Source: Marivita sp. S6314 (GTDB lineage: Bacteria; Pseudomonadota; Alphaproteobacteria; Rhodobacterales; Rhodobacteraceae). From it: a DNA stretch of 64,000 nucleotides. Of the stretch, positions 19,465-29,049 are shown in pieces (within the stretch, counting starts at the first letter, position 1; each line of letters begins with the position of its first letter). The notes beneath the pieces are model-generated. The model worked only from the letters and a program-made list of their open reading frames with translations. It did no database searches and was not told the DNA's origin. A program made the position numbers and the translations under genes. The stretch covers positions 124,001-188,000 of the forward strand of contig NZ_JALKAO010000002.1 of the NCBI RefSeq assembly GCF_023015985.1. The letters are read 5' to 3'.

Positions 19465-20646
19465 ATGCAGGTAAACACGCTTATTCTTGGGGCCGGAGCC
19501 GCGGGCATGATGTGCGCCGCACAAGCCGGTCCGTCGACATTGGTGATCGACCACGCAAAGGCGCCGGGCGAAAAAATCCGGATCTCTGGCGGTGGCCGGT
19601 GCAACTTTACGAACATGCACACCGACCCCGCCCGTTTCCTGGGGGCCAATCCGCATTTCCAAAAATCGGCCCTCAAACGCTACACGCAATGGGATTTTCT
19701 GGATCTCGTGGACCGTTACAAAATTGCCTGGCACGAAAAGACGCTGGGTCAGTTGTTCTGCGACGACAAGGCGACCCAGATCATCGACATGCTGCGCGCC
19801 GAACTTACCAAGGCCGGGGCAGAGCTTTGGCTCAAGACATCGCTGGTCGATCTCGACCATGATGGCATGCAGTACAAAGCCACTCTCGACCGTGACGGCG
19901 CGCGCCACACCGTCACCGCGCGCAATCTGGTGCTGGCGACAGGCGGTAAGTCGATCCCCAAGATGGGCGCGACGGGCCTTGCCTATGACATCGCCAAACG
20001 CTTTGGGCATGCGCTGACGGACACGCGCCCTGCCCTTGTCCCGCTCACCTTCACCGACCAACGCTTTGCACCCTTGTCCGGCGTTGCCACACCCGTGGTC
20101 GCACAGGCCAATGGCACCGCGTTTGAAGAGGCCATGCTCTTCACCCATCGCGGCCTGAGCGGACCGGCGGTGCTGCAGATCTCAAGTTATTGGACCGAAG
20201 GCGACCCGATCACCATCGACCTGCTGCCCCACACAGACCTGCCCGGCGCGTTGAAGTCCGCACGCACAACCCACGGCAAACGCAACGTGACCACCGCGCT
20301 TGGCGATATCCTTCCCGAACGGCTTGTTGGCTTTCTGGCCGAGGACCTGCCACTTGGCGGCAATGTCGCCGACCTGTCCGACAAGCGCATCGAAGACATC
20401 GCCGCACGCCTCAAACACTGGTCCCTGACCCCCTCGGGCAGCGAAGGCTACCGGACAGCCGAGGTCACGCTGGGCGGCATTGCAACCGACCGCATCGACA
20501 GCAAAACCATGATGTCACGCGATGTCCCCGGGCTTTACATGATCGGCGAAGCGGTGGACGTCACCGGCTGGCTGGGGGGGTACAACTTTCAGTGGGCCTG
20601 GAGTTCCGGCGTCGCAGCAGGTCAGGCGATTGTTGCGTCATCTTGA
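19465..20646 (+). CDS. HI0933/BaiN-like NAD(P)/FAD-dependent oxidoreductase
   Basis: This 393-residue flavoprotein begins with the dinucleotide motif LILGAGAAGMMCAAQ and has the family motif EKIRISGGGRCNFTN, the LVLATGGKSIPKMGATG region, and the C-terminal FAD contact PGLYMIGEAVDVTGWLGGYNFQWAWSSG. This is the HI0933 family (TIGR00275), whose physiological substrate is generally unknown; BaiN in gut bacteria acts on bile acids but that role should not be assumed here. It is read divergently from ftsW and starts a three-gene plus-strand run that separates ftsW from murD. Confidence 0.93.
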   Translation: MQVNTLILGAGAAGMMCAAQAGPSTLVIDHAKAPGEKIRISGGGRCNFTNMHTDPARFLGANPHFQKSALKRYTQWDFLDLVDRYKIAWHEKTLGQLFCDDKATQIIDMLRAELTKAGAELWLKTSLVDLDHDGMQYKATLDRDGARHTVTARNLVLATGGKSIPKMGATGLAYDIAKRFGHALTDTRPALVPLTFTDQRFAPLSGVATPVVAQANGTAFEEAMLFTHRGLSGPAVLQISSYWTEGDPITIDLLPHTDLPGALKSARTTHGKRNVTTALGDILPERLVGFLAEDLPLGGNVADLSDKRIEDIAARLKHWSLTPSGSEGYRTAEVTLGGIATDRIDSKTMMSRDVPGLYMIGEAVDVTGWLGGYNFQWAWSSGVAAGQAIVASS

Positions 20647-20679
20647 ATCCCCCCGCAATGTGTTTCACATCTGCCTCCC

Positions 20680-21333
20680 ATGCCGAGCGCGTCTATGACA
20701 GCACCCAAAGCCCCGACCCCGATCCTGCGCGGAGCGTTGCGGGACCTTGCGAACCAGTTGGGCCAAGGCAGCGCTGCGCCGAAGTCACAGGAACGGATCT
20801 GGATCGACCCGTCGCGCCTGACCCGCATCTATACCCGCAATCCGGCAGAAACCCCCGATTTCAAGCGGCGGCATTCGGGCATGGTGATCGACGGCGATTG
20901 GGATTTGAAGGTTGAACCGATTGACCAGTCATGGAAAATCGCCGCCTGCCTTGCCCATTTCCGTGACCAAGCGCCCTGGTCCGACACCGGCGTCTATGAC
21001 CACATGACAGCGATGATTGCAGAGCGGGGACAGTTCGACAGCTGCCGAACCATGGAAGACATCCTCACCCGCTACGCGCAAATCGACCTCCTGTTCGACG
21101 CGATCCGCACTGACGGTTTCCGCGACGACACCGTCATCAAACGCGGCACACCGCGCCTGCCCGAAGGGGTGTTCATTCATATCGACCGCACCGGCGATCC
21201 AATCTTCGGTGCCATCGGCAACCACCGCATCGGCATCGCCCGCGCCCTGCGCCTGACCCGCATCCCGGCGCAATTGGGTGTCGTGCATCCCGAAGGTGCG
21301 CCGCATCTTGCCCGCTACAGGGACGCCGCATGA
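20680..21333 (+). CDS. Unknown protein, ParB/sulfiredoxin-like C-terminal half (copy 1)
   Basis: I cannot assign a function. The 217-residue soluble protein shares a series of blocks with the next gene: RRHSGMV (63-69), GDWD (72-75), PWSDT (99-103), GQFDSC (117-122), IDRTGDPIF (168-176), GNHRIGIARALRL (180-192) and IPAQLGVVHPEG (195-206). The order of a short strand with Asp/Arg-Gly, a glycine turn followed by His-Arg and a helix, then a hydrophobic strand, resembles the ParB/sulfiredoxin nucleotide-binding fold (G.HR motif). That resemblance is by eye. The start may instead be the ATG at 20695; neither has a clear ribosome site. Its stop overlaps the next start as ATGA. Confidence 0.7.
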   Translation: MPSASMTAPKAPTPILRGALRDLANQLGQGSAAPKSQERIWIDPSRLTRIYTRNPAETPDFKRRHSGMVIDGDWDLKVEPIDQSWKIAACLAHFRDQAPWSDTGVYDHMTAMIAERGQFDSCRTMEDILTRYAQIDLLFDAIRTDGFRDDTVIKRGTPRLPEGVFIHIDRTGDPIFGAIGNHRIGIARALRLTRIPAQLGVVHPEGAPHLARYRDAA

Positions 21334-21986
21334 CCCATCTCAAGAACGCGATCCGCGCAGGCGTGCATGTCAAGATCCTGCGCGACATCACCAACCGCCT
21401 GCGTTATGGCCCCGACGCCCCGCAAAGCGATGAACTGATCTGGGTCCATCCCCGCGATGTGGTCAACTGGTACAAGCCCGACCCTCAAAACGGCGCACCC
21501 CGCTTTCGCAGACGGCATTCCGGCATGGTGGCCCCCGGCGATTGGGACCGCTCGACCAAACCGTTCGGCAGCCACCTGAAGCTCAACAGCATTCGCCAGC
21601 ATTTCGAAGAAGGTGTGCCGTGGGAGGACACCAACCTCTTTGCCTGGATGCTGAAAGAGATCGACACCCACGGGCGGATCGATGGCTGCTACACCCGCGA
21701 GGATCTCATCGCGCGCTACGAACGGCTTGACCGGATTTTCGAGGAAACCAAGCGCACCCGCCGTCTGCGCCCGCACGGGTCAGTCAACGACACGCGGCGC
21801 GAACATGGCGGTATTCTGGTGCACATCGCGCGCGACGGCACACCGTTGCGGGATGGCGGCGGCATGCACCGCTTTGCGATTGCCTATATCCTCGACCTTG
21901 AAAAGGTCCCGGCGCAACTGGGCGTGATCCATCCCGACGCAGTCGCCTCGGGTGTTCTGAAAGAACTGCGCAAACCGCCCGGTTAA
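21330..21986 (+). CDS. Unknown protein, ParB/sulfiredoxin-like C-terminal half (copy 2)
   Basis: The 218-residue product is a diverged paralogue of the preceding gene: RRHSGMV (61-67), GDWD (70-73), PWEDT (97-101), [10 protein letters not shown] (116-125), IARDGTPL (166-173), [10 protein letters not shown] (176-185) and [12 protein letters not shown] (193-204). Copy 2 lacks the first 20 residues of copy 1 and has an extra basic stretch (RTRRLRPHG, 142-150). Invariant Asp, Trp, His and Arg residues in both copies suggest a catalytic or nucleotide-binding role, but this is inference. Translation is coupled to copy 1. The 3' end overlaps the end of murD on the other strand. Confidence 0.72.
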   Translation: MTHLKNAIRAGVHVKILRDITNRLRYGPDAPQSDELIWVHPRDVVNWYKPDPQNGAPRFRRRHSGMVAPGDWDRSTKPFGSHLKLNSIRQHFEEGVPWEDTNLFAWMLKEIDTHGRIDGCYTREDLIARYERLDRIFEETKRTRRLRPHGSVNDTRREHGGILVHIARDGTPLRDGGGMHRFAIAYILDLEKVPAQLGVIHPDAVASGVLKELRKPPG

Positions 21987-23389
21987 GCGTTTTCAAGCGT
22001 GGCTTGCACCTGCGCCACGAAATCGTCACCGCGCTTTTCGAAACTGTCATACTGGTCAAAACTGGCCGCTGCAGGGGCAAGCAACACAACATCGCCCGCT
22101 TCCGCCTCAGCCAAGGCGCGCTGCACGGCGATCTCCATCGTTCCACAGGCTTCGGTTTCAAGACCTGTCAACTGCACCGCGAAACTGTCCGCCTCGCGCC
22201 CGATGACATACGCCTTGCGCACGTGGTCAAAGCCCGTGGCAAGCCCGTCAAGGCCACCCTCTTTCTGCAAACCGCCGCAAATCCAGCGGATATTCTTGAA
22301 AGCCAACAATGCCTTCAACGCCGAATCCACATTCGTCGCCTTGCTGTCGTTAACAAACGTGACGCCACCCGCTTCGGCCACGATCTGACTGCGATGGGGC
22401 AATCCGCCGAACGTGCCCAGCGCGGCCTCGATCTGGCGCGGTGCCACACCCAGCGCGCGCACAGCGGCATAAGCGGCACAAGCGTTCTGGTGGTTGTGCG
22501 CCCCCGGCAATCCTTTGATGGGCCGCAAGTCAATCGACGCCACCTGCCGCCCCTTGCGCCATTCCGCCAGAAAGCCCTTCTTGGCAAACACCGACCAGCC
22601 CGGACCTGACAGCTTGGTGCCAGACGACACCCGGATCACCCGATCATCCCCGGCCCCTTCGGACAATTGGTTGGCGATGTACCGACCTTCGTTTTCGTCC
22701 ACACCAATCACCGCACGATCCGGCCCGCCTTCGGCAAAGAGCCGACGCTTGGCCGCGAAATAGCCACCAAAGCCCGCGTGTCGGTCCAGATGATCCGGCG
22801 ACAGGTTGGTGAACACGGCAATATCGGGCGTCAACGCGCGGGCCAGATCGGTCTGGTAGCTGGACAATTCCAAAACCACGACACCGCCATCGTTCGGCGG
22901 ATCAATGTCCAGCACGCCGCGCCCGATATTGCCCGCCAACTGGCTGTTGAAGCCCGTTTCTTCAAGGATGTGATGGATCAGGGCCGAGGTCGTTGATTTC
23001 CCGTTCGACCCGGTCACCGTGATCACACGGGGCGACGTGTCGAATTGGTCCCAATCGCGGGTCGCCAGCGACCGGAAGAACAGGCCAATGTCGTTGTCCA
23101 CCGGCACGCCAGCGTCCCACGCTTTGGCGATCACCGGGTTCGGAGTGGGATACAAATGCGGAATGCCGGGGCTGACGATCAGGCTGGCAAGATGATCAAA
23201 CGCGCCATCCCGCGACAGGTCTCGTGTCTCGAACCCTTCCGCCTCTGCCGCCTCCCGCGCCTTGGGATTGTCGTCCCAACAGATCGGCACCGCTCCGCCC
23301 TCGCGCAAAGCCCGCGCGGCCGAAAGACCAGAGCGGCCCAACCCAAGGACAGCAACCTCTTGCCCGTCAACCCCCTGAACCGGAATCAT
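21983..23389 (-). CDS. murD: UDP-N-acetylmuramoylalanine--D-glutamate ligase MurD
   Basis: MurD adds D-glutamate to UDP-MurNAc-L-Ala. The 468-residue protein has the N-terminal Rossmann domain ([18 protein letters not shown]), the ATP loop [10 protein letters not shown] at 126-135, [10 protein letters not shown], the LSPDHLDRH motif and the C-terminal [18 protein letters not shown] region. It starts with an ATGA overlap on the hisD stop, so its expression is tied to hisD and murA rather than to the murG-murC block from which the plus-strand genes separate it. Confidence 0.97.
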   Translation of the reverse strand: MIPVQGVDGQEVAVLGLGRSGLSAARALREGGAVPICWDDNPKAREAAEAEGFETRDLSRDGAFDHLASLIVSPGIPHLYPTPNPVIAKAWDAGVPVDNDIGLFFRSLATRDWDQFDTSPRVITVTGSNGKSTTSALIHHILEETGFNSQLAGNIGRGVLDIDPPNDGGVVVLELSSYQTDLARALTPDIAVFTNLSPDHLDRHAGFGGYFAAKRRLFAEGGPDRAVIGVDENEGRYIANQLSEGAGDDRVIRVSSGTKLSGPGWSVFAKKGFLAEWRKGRQVASIDLRPIKGLPGAHNHQNACAAYAAVRALGVAPRQIEAALGTFGGLPHRSQIVAEAGGVTFVNDSKATNVDSALKALLAFKNIRWICGGLQKEGGLDGLATGFDHVRKAYVIGREADSFAVQLTGLETEACGTMEIAVQRALAEAEAGDVVLLAPAAASFDQYDSFEKRGDDFVAQVQATLENA

Positions 23390-24687
23390 GCGTTCAACTT
23401 TCTCAAACGTGCAGTGACCGACAACCCATGCGCCTCAAGCGATTCCGAGGTCGCCAGCGTTTCCGCCGCCGGTCCAATCGCGCGCAAGGCATCGGGCGAC
23501 ATCTTGGCCAAGGTGGTGCGCTTCAGGAAATCCAGCACCGACAGCCCGGATGAGAACCGCGCAGACCGCGCTGTGGGCAGCACGTGGTTCGGCCCACCGA
23601 CGTAGTCTCCGATGGCCTCTGGCGTCCACTGCCCAAGGAAAATCGCGCCCGCATGTGTGATCCTCTCGGACAACGCATCGGGGTCCGCAACGCATAACTC
23701 CAAGTGTTCCGGCGCAATGCGGTCGCACAATTGGGCCGCCTCCTCCAGATCACGCACAGTGATAATCGCCCCGAAATCACGCCAGCTTGCCCCTGCAATC
23801 GCGCGACGCTCAAGCGTTTCCAGCCGCTTTTCCACCGCCTCCGCGACCGCCCGCCCAAACGCGGCATCGGTGCTGATCAACAGCGATTGCGCGCTTTCGT
23901 CATGTTCGGCCTGGCTCATCAGATCAAGCGCGATCCAGTCTGGGTCATTGTCCGCGTCCGCGATCACCAAAATCTCGGACGGACCCGCGATCATGTCGAT
24001 GCCGACCTTGCCGAACACTCGCCGTTTCGCCGCAGCAACAAAGGCGTTGCCCGGCCCGGTGATCTTGTCCACCGGCGCAATGGTCTGCGTGCCATAGGCC
24101 AATGCCGCCACCGCCTGCGCGCCGCCGATGCGGTAGACCTCGTCCACCCCGGCAATGCGCGCAGCCATCATCACCAAAGGGTTCACAACGCCGTCGGGCG
24201 TCGGCACAACCATCGCCAGACGGCCCACACCCGCCACCTTGGCAGGCACCGCGTTCATCAGGACCGAGGACGGATAGCTTGCCAATCCCCCCGGCACGTA
24301 AAGCCCCGCCGCCGACACGGGCGTCCAGCGCCACCCCAGCGTTGCCCCCTGCGCGTCGGTCCACATCTCATCGCTCGGAATTTGCCGTTCGTGATAGGCC
24401 CGAATACGCGCCGCCGCGGTTTCCAGTGCGATGCGCTCCGCTTCGGGCACCTTGGCGATCTCGGCGTCAATCTCGGCCTCGGACACGCGCAACCGGTCTG
24501 CTGTCAATTCCAGCCGATCAAACTTGGCCGTCAGGTCAAGCACCGCCGCATCACCACGGGCGCGCACATCGGCAATGATGCCTGCGACCACGTCATCCAC
24601 ATCCGGGCTGTCCTCACGCTTGGCCCCAAGCACCGCCTGAAAGCACGCTTCGAAATCCGCGTCTGTGGTGGATAGAAACTGAGGCAT
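23386..24687 (-). CDS. hisD: Histidinol dehydrogenase HisD
   Basis: HisD is the zinc enzyme that carries out the last two oxidations of histidine synthesis with NAD. From the ATG at 24687 it has 433 residues. Recognisable parts are [21 protein letters not shown] split by the dinucleotide-binding turn, [30 protein letters not shown], the zinc-site [10 protein letters not shown], and GPNHVLPT with [13 protein letters not shown] seven bases before 24687 supports this start over 24717. It lies between a GNAT gene and murD, an order seen in Rhodobacterales. Confidence 0.96.
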   Translation of the reverse strand: MPQFLSTTDADFEACFQAVLGAKREDSPDVDDVVAGIIADVRARGDAAVLDLTAKFDRLELTADRLRVSEAEIDAEIAKVPEAERIALETAAARIRAYHERQIPSDEMWTDAQGATLGWRWTPVSAAGLYVPGGLASYPSSVLMNAVPAKVAGVGRLAMVVPTPDGVVNPLVMMAARIAGVDEVYRIGGAQAVAALAYGTQTIAPVDKITGPGNAFVAAAKRRVFGKVGIDMIAGPSEILVIADADNDPDWIALDLMSQAEHDESAQSLLISTDAAFGRAVAEAVEKRLETLERRAIAGASWRDFGAIITVRDLEEAAQLCDRIAPEHLELCVADPDALSERITHAGAIFLGQWTPEAIGDYVGGPNHVLPTARSARFSSGLSVLDFLKRTTLAKMSPDALRAIGPAAETLATSESLEAHGLSVTARLRKLNA

Positions 24688-24739
24688 GGACCGCTCCGAT
24701 ACTGGCTGGCCCGACACTTAGACCGCAGCGCGCCAACCC

Positions 24740-25258
24740 TCAAGCATTGCGCGTCAAATCAGCCCCATCCAGCGCCTTGATCATCAGGAAATCGTCGCGC
24801 GGCACGCTGTCGATCAGCACCGACCGGGGGCGGCGTCCGAAAACATGGAAGCCCAGCCTTTCGTACAAATCGCGCGCACGGGTGTTTTCCACATCGACAC
24901 ACAGCTCGGCCTGCGCGATCCCGACTTTGACCAATTCATCCAAAACCGCCTGCATCAACGCGCCGCCAACGCCCTGCCCTTCGGCATCCGGCCTGACATA
25001 AAGCGGGCCAACATCCGCCATGTGGCGCATGCGCTTTGGCCCACCGCGCCGGGCCGAGATGAACCCGACCAGCCGGTTGCTGTCATTGTAAGCTCCAAGC
25101 GTCAGCGTCGTCTCAAGCATCCGCGAGACATCCGCATTGGGCATCGCCCGCACCTCTTCGGCCCCGAACAGGAACGCGGACGGCACCCGCATCAGGCCTT
25201 CCGCCCAAAGCGCCCGAAAGGCCGACAGCTCTTTCGGTGTCAGCCGTTCGATCCTCAT
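24740..25258 (-). CDS. GNAT family N-acetyltransferase
   Basis: The 172-residue protein is a single GNAT domain: the acetyl-CoA pyrophosphate loop is in VRPDAEGQGVGGALMQAVLDEL and the C-terminal strand in ARDLYERLGFHVFGRRP. The acceptor is unknown. It is the middle gene of the minus-strand run murA-DUF2948-GNAT-hisD-murD, with eight bases to the upstream DUF2948 stop and 52 bases to the hisD start. Confidence 0.88.
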   Translation of the reverse strand: MRIERLTPKELSAFRALWAEGLMRVPSAFLFGAEEVRAMPNADVSRMLETTLTLGAYNDSNRLVGFISARRGGPKRMRHMADVGPLYVRPDAEGQGVGGALMQAVLDELVKVGIAQAELCVDVENTRARDLYERLGFHVFGRRPRSVLIDSVPRDDFLMIKALDGADLTRNA

Positions 25259-25265
25259 CGCGGCG

Positions 25266-25730
25266 TCACTCGGGATGACCCGGCACCTTGCCCGACACCG
25301 CCGTATAAGGGCGGGTCACATCGCGCAACGCGACCTCCAGATCGTCAACCTGCAACCGGATCGCGCCGTCGCCCGCAAGGGTCAGCAACACCGCGTCATC
25401 CTCAACCGTCACCGAAAGCAGCGACAGGATCGTATCGCCATCAGTCCGGTCCACACCCTGGCTGGCCACGCGCGACACGTTCTCGACCGACAACACACAC
25501 TGCACCCGTTCGGGCTTGCGATGGGCGCGATCCGCCTTGGGGACATCCTCCCAGCGGAATCGGTTGAGCAACATCCCGAACCGCTTCTGCTTGGGCTGCC
25601 ACTGCATTTCAGTCGCGGGAAACACCGCGTCCTGACACAGCGCAGACAGCACCTGCACGTCCTCCGCATCCATCGCGACAAGCCGCAGCGGTTTTTCCGC
25701 GCCGTCCTCGAATGTGGCGTCCGTACTCAC
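25266..25730 (-). CDS. DUF2948 family protein
   Basis: This 154-residue soluble protein has the DUF2948 pattern: [21 protein letters not shown] near the start, [15 protein letters not shown] in the first third, then [10 protein letters not shown] and a beta-rich C-terminal half ([32 protein letters not shown]). The family is confined mainly to Alphaproteobacteria and usually lies directly after murA, as here, with an ATGA-type overlap at 25727-25730. No function is known. Confidence 0.85.
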   Translation of the reverse strand: MSTDATFEDGAEKPLRLVAMDAEDVQVLSALCQDAVFPATEMQWQPKQKRFGMLLNRFRWEDVPKADRAHRKPERVQCVLSVENVSRVASQGVDRTDGDTILSLLSVTVEDDAVLLTLAGDGAIRLQVDDLEVALRDVTRPYTAVSGKVPGHPE

Positions 25731-26998
25731 TGTTCTTTCACCCGTTCGATCTTGGCCCCCACGCTCGACAGTTTGCGCACCACATGCTCATACCCTCGGT
25801 CAAGGTGGTACACCCGGCTGACAATGGTTTCACCCTCCGCCGCCAGACCTGCAAGGATCAATGACACAGACGCCCGCAAATCCGTCGCCATCACCGGCGC
25901 GCCGCGCAGTCGGTCAACACCTGTCACCGTCGCGTGTCCGCCATGCACATCAATCTGCGCCCCCATGCGAATGAGTTCTGGCGCGTGCATGAAACGGTTT
26001 TCGAAAATCTTCTCTTCCAACACGCTGGTCCCGTCCGCCGTACACAGCAAAGCCATCATCTGCGCCTGCAGATCGGTCGGAAAGCCCGGGAACGGTTCGG
26101 TTGTCACATCCACTGCGGACACCCGCCCATTCCTGCGCGCCACTTTCAGCCCGTTCGGCGTCTCTTCCACACTGATCCCGGCCGCATCCAGCTTCTCACA
26201 GAACGCGGCCAGCAGGTTGATCGTGCCGCCAAGACACTCCACTTCGCCACCGCAGATCGCCGGGGCCAACATATAGGTGCCCAGCTCAATCCGGTCGGTG
26301 ACAACCCGGTGCGTGGCCCCGCCAAGACGGTCGACACCCTGAATGGTGATTTCCGACGTGCCTTCGCCCGAAATCTGCGCCCCCATCTTTTGCAAACAAC
26401 GCGCCAGATCAACAATCTCCGGCTCTCGCGCGGCGTTCTTCAGAACGGTTGTTCCTTTCGCCAAGGTCGCCGCCATCAAGGCGTTTTCCGTCGCACCGAC
26501 CGACACGAACGGGAACTCCACAATCCCGCCGCGCAATCCGCCGCTTGGCGCCTTGGCGTGCACATAACCATCGCGCAGGTCCAACTCGGCCCCCATCGCC
26601 TCGAACGCCTTGAGGTGCAAATCCACCGGTCGCGCGCCGATGGCACATCCGCCGGGCAAGGACACTTCGGCATGTCCAAACCGCGCAAGCAACGGCCCCA
26701 GCACCAGAATCGACGCCCGCATCTTGCGCACGATGTCGTATTCCGCCCGCTGCGAGGTCAGATCATGGCTCGACATCGCCAGCACCTGACCGTCCTGAAG
26801 CGCCTGAACCTCGGCCCCCAGGGACTGGAGCAACGTGGTCATCGTGCGAATGTCGCTCAACCGCGGCGCGTTGGTCAGCGTCAGGGGATCTTCGCTCAGC
26901 AAGGTGGCCGGCATCAGCGTCAGGCAGGCGTTCTTGGCGCCCGCAATGGGAATCTGGCCGTTCAGCGGCCCGTTCCCTGTCACAATAATCTGGTCCAT
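25727..26998 (-). CDS. murA: UDP-N-acetylglucosamine 1-carboxyvinyltransferase MurA
   Basis: MurA transfers enolpyruvate from PEP to UDP-GlcNAc, the first committed step of peptidoglycan synthesis. The 423-residue protein has the two-domain EPSP-synthase-like fold: [16 protein letters not shown] at 19-34, the active-site loop [11 protein letters not shown] with Cys118, and [25 protein letters not shown] and [19 protein letters not shown] towards the end. Cys118 implies normal sensitivity to fosfomycin at this site. Only five bases separate the start from the stop of the 57-residue gene upstream. Confidence 0.98.
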   Translation of the reverse strand: MDQIIVTGNGPLNGQIPIAGAKNACLTLMPATLLSEDPLTLTNAPRLSDIRTMTTLLQSLGAEVQALQDGQVLAMSSHDLTSQRAEYDIVRKMRASILVLGPLLARFGHAEVSLPGGCAIGARPVDLHLKAFEAMGAELDLRDGYVHAKAPSGGLRGGIVEFPFVSVGATENALMAATLAKGTTVLKNAAREPEIVDLARCLQKMGAQISGEGTSEITIQGVDRLGGATHRVVTDRIELGTYMLAPAICGGEVECLGGTINLLAAFCEKLDAAGISVEETPNGLKVARRNGRVSAVDVTTEPFPGFPTDLQAQMMALLCTADGTSVLEEKIFENRFMHAPELIRMGAQIDVHGGHATVTGVDRLRGAPVMATDLRASVSLILAGLAAEGETIVSRVYHLDRGYEHVVRKLSSVGAKIERVKEQ

Positions 26999-27003
26999 AC
27001 TGG

Positions 27004-27177
27004 TTAACTGCCCTCGCTCGATGCTTTGTTATTGGTGCCTGTGGTCTTTGTCGTGCCATCCGTCGACCGCGCACGCGCCTGCGCTTTGCGCCGCGCCAGA
27101 TTCGCCTTAAGCGCTGCTTTCAGCCTGTCTTCGCGCGCGTCGGCTTTGGATTTTCCGGATGAAGATTTCTGTGTCAT
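27004..27177 (-). CDS. Small basic protein upstream of murA
   Basis: A 57-codon frame starting at the ATG at 27177 encodes a highly charged protein: [17 protein letters not shown], then [20 protein letters not shown] (18-37), then a Ser/Thr/Gly/Asn-rich tail. The central segment would form an amphipathic basic helix. GGAAGG lies a few bases before the ATG, and the stop is five bases before murA, so it is a real operon member in my view. I recall similar short proteins in front of murA in Rhodobacterales, but no function. It could bind nucleic acid or membrane; that is a guess. Confidence 0.7.
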   Translation of the reverse strand: MTQKSSSGKSKADAREDRLKAALKANLARRKAQARARSTDGTTKTTGTNNKASSEGS

Positions 27178-27276
27178 GCCGCCTTCCTATCGCAGAGGCG
27201 AAAAAGGGTCCAGATTGCCCTTGCACCGTTTCAGTTTTGCGTCTACTCACCCGCCACGCAAATCACCGCGTCCGGC

Positions 27277-27351
<75 letters not shown>

Positions 27352-27405
27352 TGAAAACCCTAATAAACACAGATAGTTGCGCTAAATCAGCGCCTTACAC
27401 TTGCC

Positions 27406-27431
27406 GACTCCTACACAGGAGTCCTACACAG
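27406..27431 (+). repeat. Integrase arm-type repeats, left end
   Basis: GACTCCTACACAG at 27406-27418 recurs exactly at 34250-34262, and TCCTACACAG is repeated at 27422-27431. The copies lie 54 bases inside attL and 58 bases inside attR in the same orientation, as expected for arm sites of a tyrosine integrase. They overlap the integrase ribosome site, so binding could also limit its translation or transcription. Confidence 0.55.
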
Positions 27432-28954
27432 TGTCCCTAAATATGCCCCACCCCGTCAAAGACCCAAAGAGCGGAATCTACTACATCCGCGTCCGCGTCC
27501 CGGCTGACCTCAAGGCCTCCTTCGGGCGCACCGAGGTGTCGAAATCGCTGCGGACGCGCGAACCTTCCGAAGCCAAGGAACGTTTTGCGGTTGAGTATGC
27601 GGCCATCCAACGTCGCTGGACTGCGCTACGGGCCACCCCCGCACCGCTGCCCCTCAAACAGATCGTCAGCTTGGCGGGACGTGTCTATCACCGCTTGATG
27701 GCAACCCTCGAAGTTGAACCCGGCGAGTCGTTAATTTGGGAACACGTTGCCCGACTGAACAAAGAGGCCACGCGCGACGAAAGCACATTAGAACAATGGT
27801 ATGGACCAACTGTTGACGAAATCCTAATCGAAGAGGGCATCGCCATTGATCAGGCGACCCGAAAGCGGTTGATCACGGAAACCAAGCGCGCTTGGGAGCA
27901 AGCGACCGAACAACAGCACAAGCGGTCACAGGGCGATTTTTCACCTGACCCGAATGCCAATCGGTTCCCGGAATGGACACCGCAAGGGAAACCGTCGGCA
28001 TCCGCTGGACCGATACTTTCAGACCTGTTCAACCGTTGGAAAAAAGATCACCTCGCCAACGGGAAATCAGAACGCACCGTCAAGGATTTCGCGCAGAAGT
28101 TCGACGCGCTCAAAGAGTATCTGGGTCATGAAGATGTTGAACACATTTCACCGCGTGAAATCTCCGAATGGACCGACCACCTTCGGCATGAACTAGGCCT
28201 GACACCTAAGACTGTCAGTGGAAAATATCTAGCTGCGGTCAAGACTGTCTTCCGACTGGCCCGCTCCAAGTTCTTGATCGAAAGTGACCCTACGAAAAGC
28301 GTCAGCGTGAAGATTCCCGCAAAGGTGAAGTCACGGTCTTCCGGCTTCACCGAAACGGAGGCCAAGCTTGTCTTGTCTGCGTCGAACAAAGTCTTCGACC
28401 AGCACTCCAACATGGCACACCACAACAAACTGGCTTGCCGCTCGGTGCCTTGGATTTGTGCCTACACGGGAGCGCGGGCTGGCGAGATTACCCAACTTCG
28501 CAAGGAAGACTTGACTGTCTTGAACGGCATTCCGCAAATCACCATCACGCCAGAGGCCGGGAGCGTCAAAGCCGGTATATATCGGGATGTCCCCGTGCAC
28601 CCTCATCTGCAAGAGATTGGTCTTCTCGACTTCATCAGAAGCGCAAAAAGCGGGTATCTTTTCCACACAGGCAGTTCCACACCGGCGGAAGCCTTGAAAC
28701 GCTCAGGCAACGCCAGAGACAAGATTGCAGTCTGGGTCAGGGAAAGCGCCGGTATCACTGATGAACGCTTACAGCCAAACCACGCATGGCGGCATAGGTT
28801 CAGAACCTTGGCTCTCAACGCAAGTATTGCGCCGGAATACATTCGAGCCATCCAAGGACACGCAGGAGGCACAGCAGCAGAAAGCTACGGTGAATACACG
28901 GCTGAGACTCTATACCGCGAAGTCTGCAAATTGCCCCGTATCGAAGTCCAATGA
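27431..28954 (+). CDS. Tyrosine-type site-specific integrase
   Basis: From the GTG at 27431 (AGGAG nine bases upstream) the protein has 507 residues. The N-terminus (MPHPVKDPKSGIYYIRVRVP) is of the DUF6538 type found in island integrases, followed by an arm/core-binding helical region and a catalytic domain. Catalytic residues are present: Arg349 (TGARAGE), His451 and Arg454 (HAWR), His477 (GHAGG) and Tyr486. An ATG at 27443 is the alternative start. It should cut and join attL/attR or the circular form. It is adjacent to its tRNA-Thr site. Confidence 0.93.
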   Translation: MSLNMPHPVKDPKSGIYYIRVRVPADLKASFGRTEVSKSLRTREPSEAKERFAVEYAAIQRRWTALRATPAPLPLKQIVSLAGRVYHRLMATLEVEPGESLIWEHVARLNKEATRDESTLEQWYGPTVDEILIEEGIAIDQATRKRLITETKRAWEQATEQQHKRSQGDFSPDPNANRFPEWTPQGKPSASAGPILSDLFNRWKKDHLANGKSERTVKDFAQKFDALKEYLGHEDVEHISPREISEWTDHLRHELGLTPKTVSGKYLAAVKTVFRLARSKFLIESDPTKSVSVKIPAKVKSRSSGFTETEAKLVLSASNKVFDQHSNMAHHNKLACRSVPWICAYTGARAGEITQLRKEDLTVLNGIPQITITPEAGSVKAGIYRDVPVHPHLQEIGLLDFIRSAKSGYLFHTGSSTPAEALKRSGNARDKIAVWVRESAGITDERLQPNHAWRHRFRTLALNASIAPEYIRAIQGHAGGTAAESYGEYTAETLYREVCKLPRIEVQ

Positions 28955-29049
28955 CAATTCACGCTCACGCCAAAAGGAGCAAGCCTTAAGGTTGACCTTG
29001 GGGCGCGCCAGACGTCTATTGGGTGGGCGTGCAACAGCTAGGACCATCC

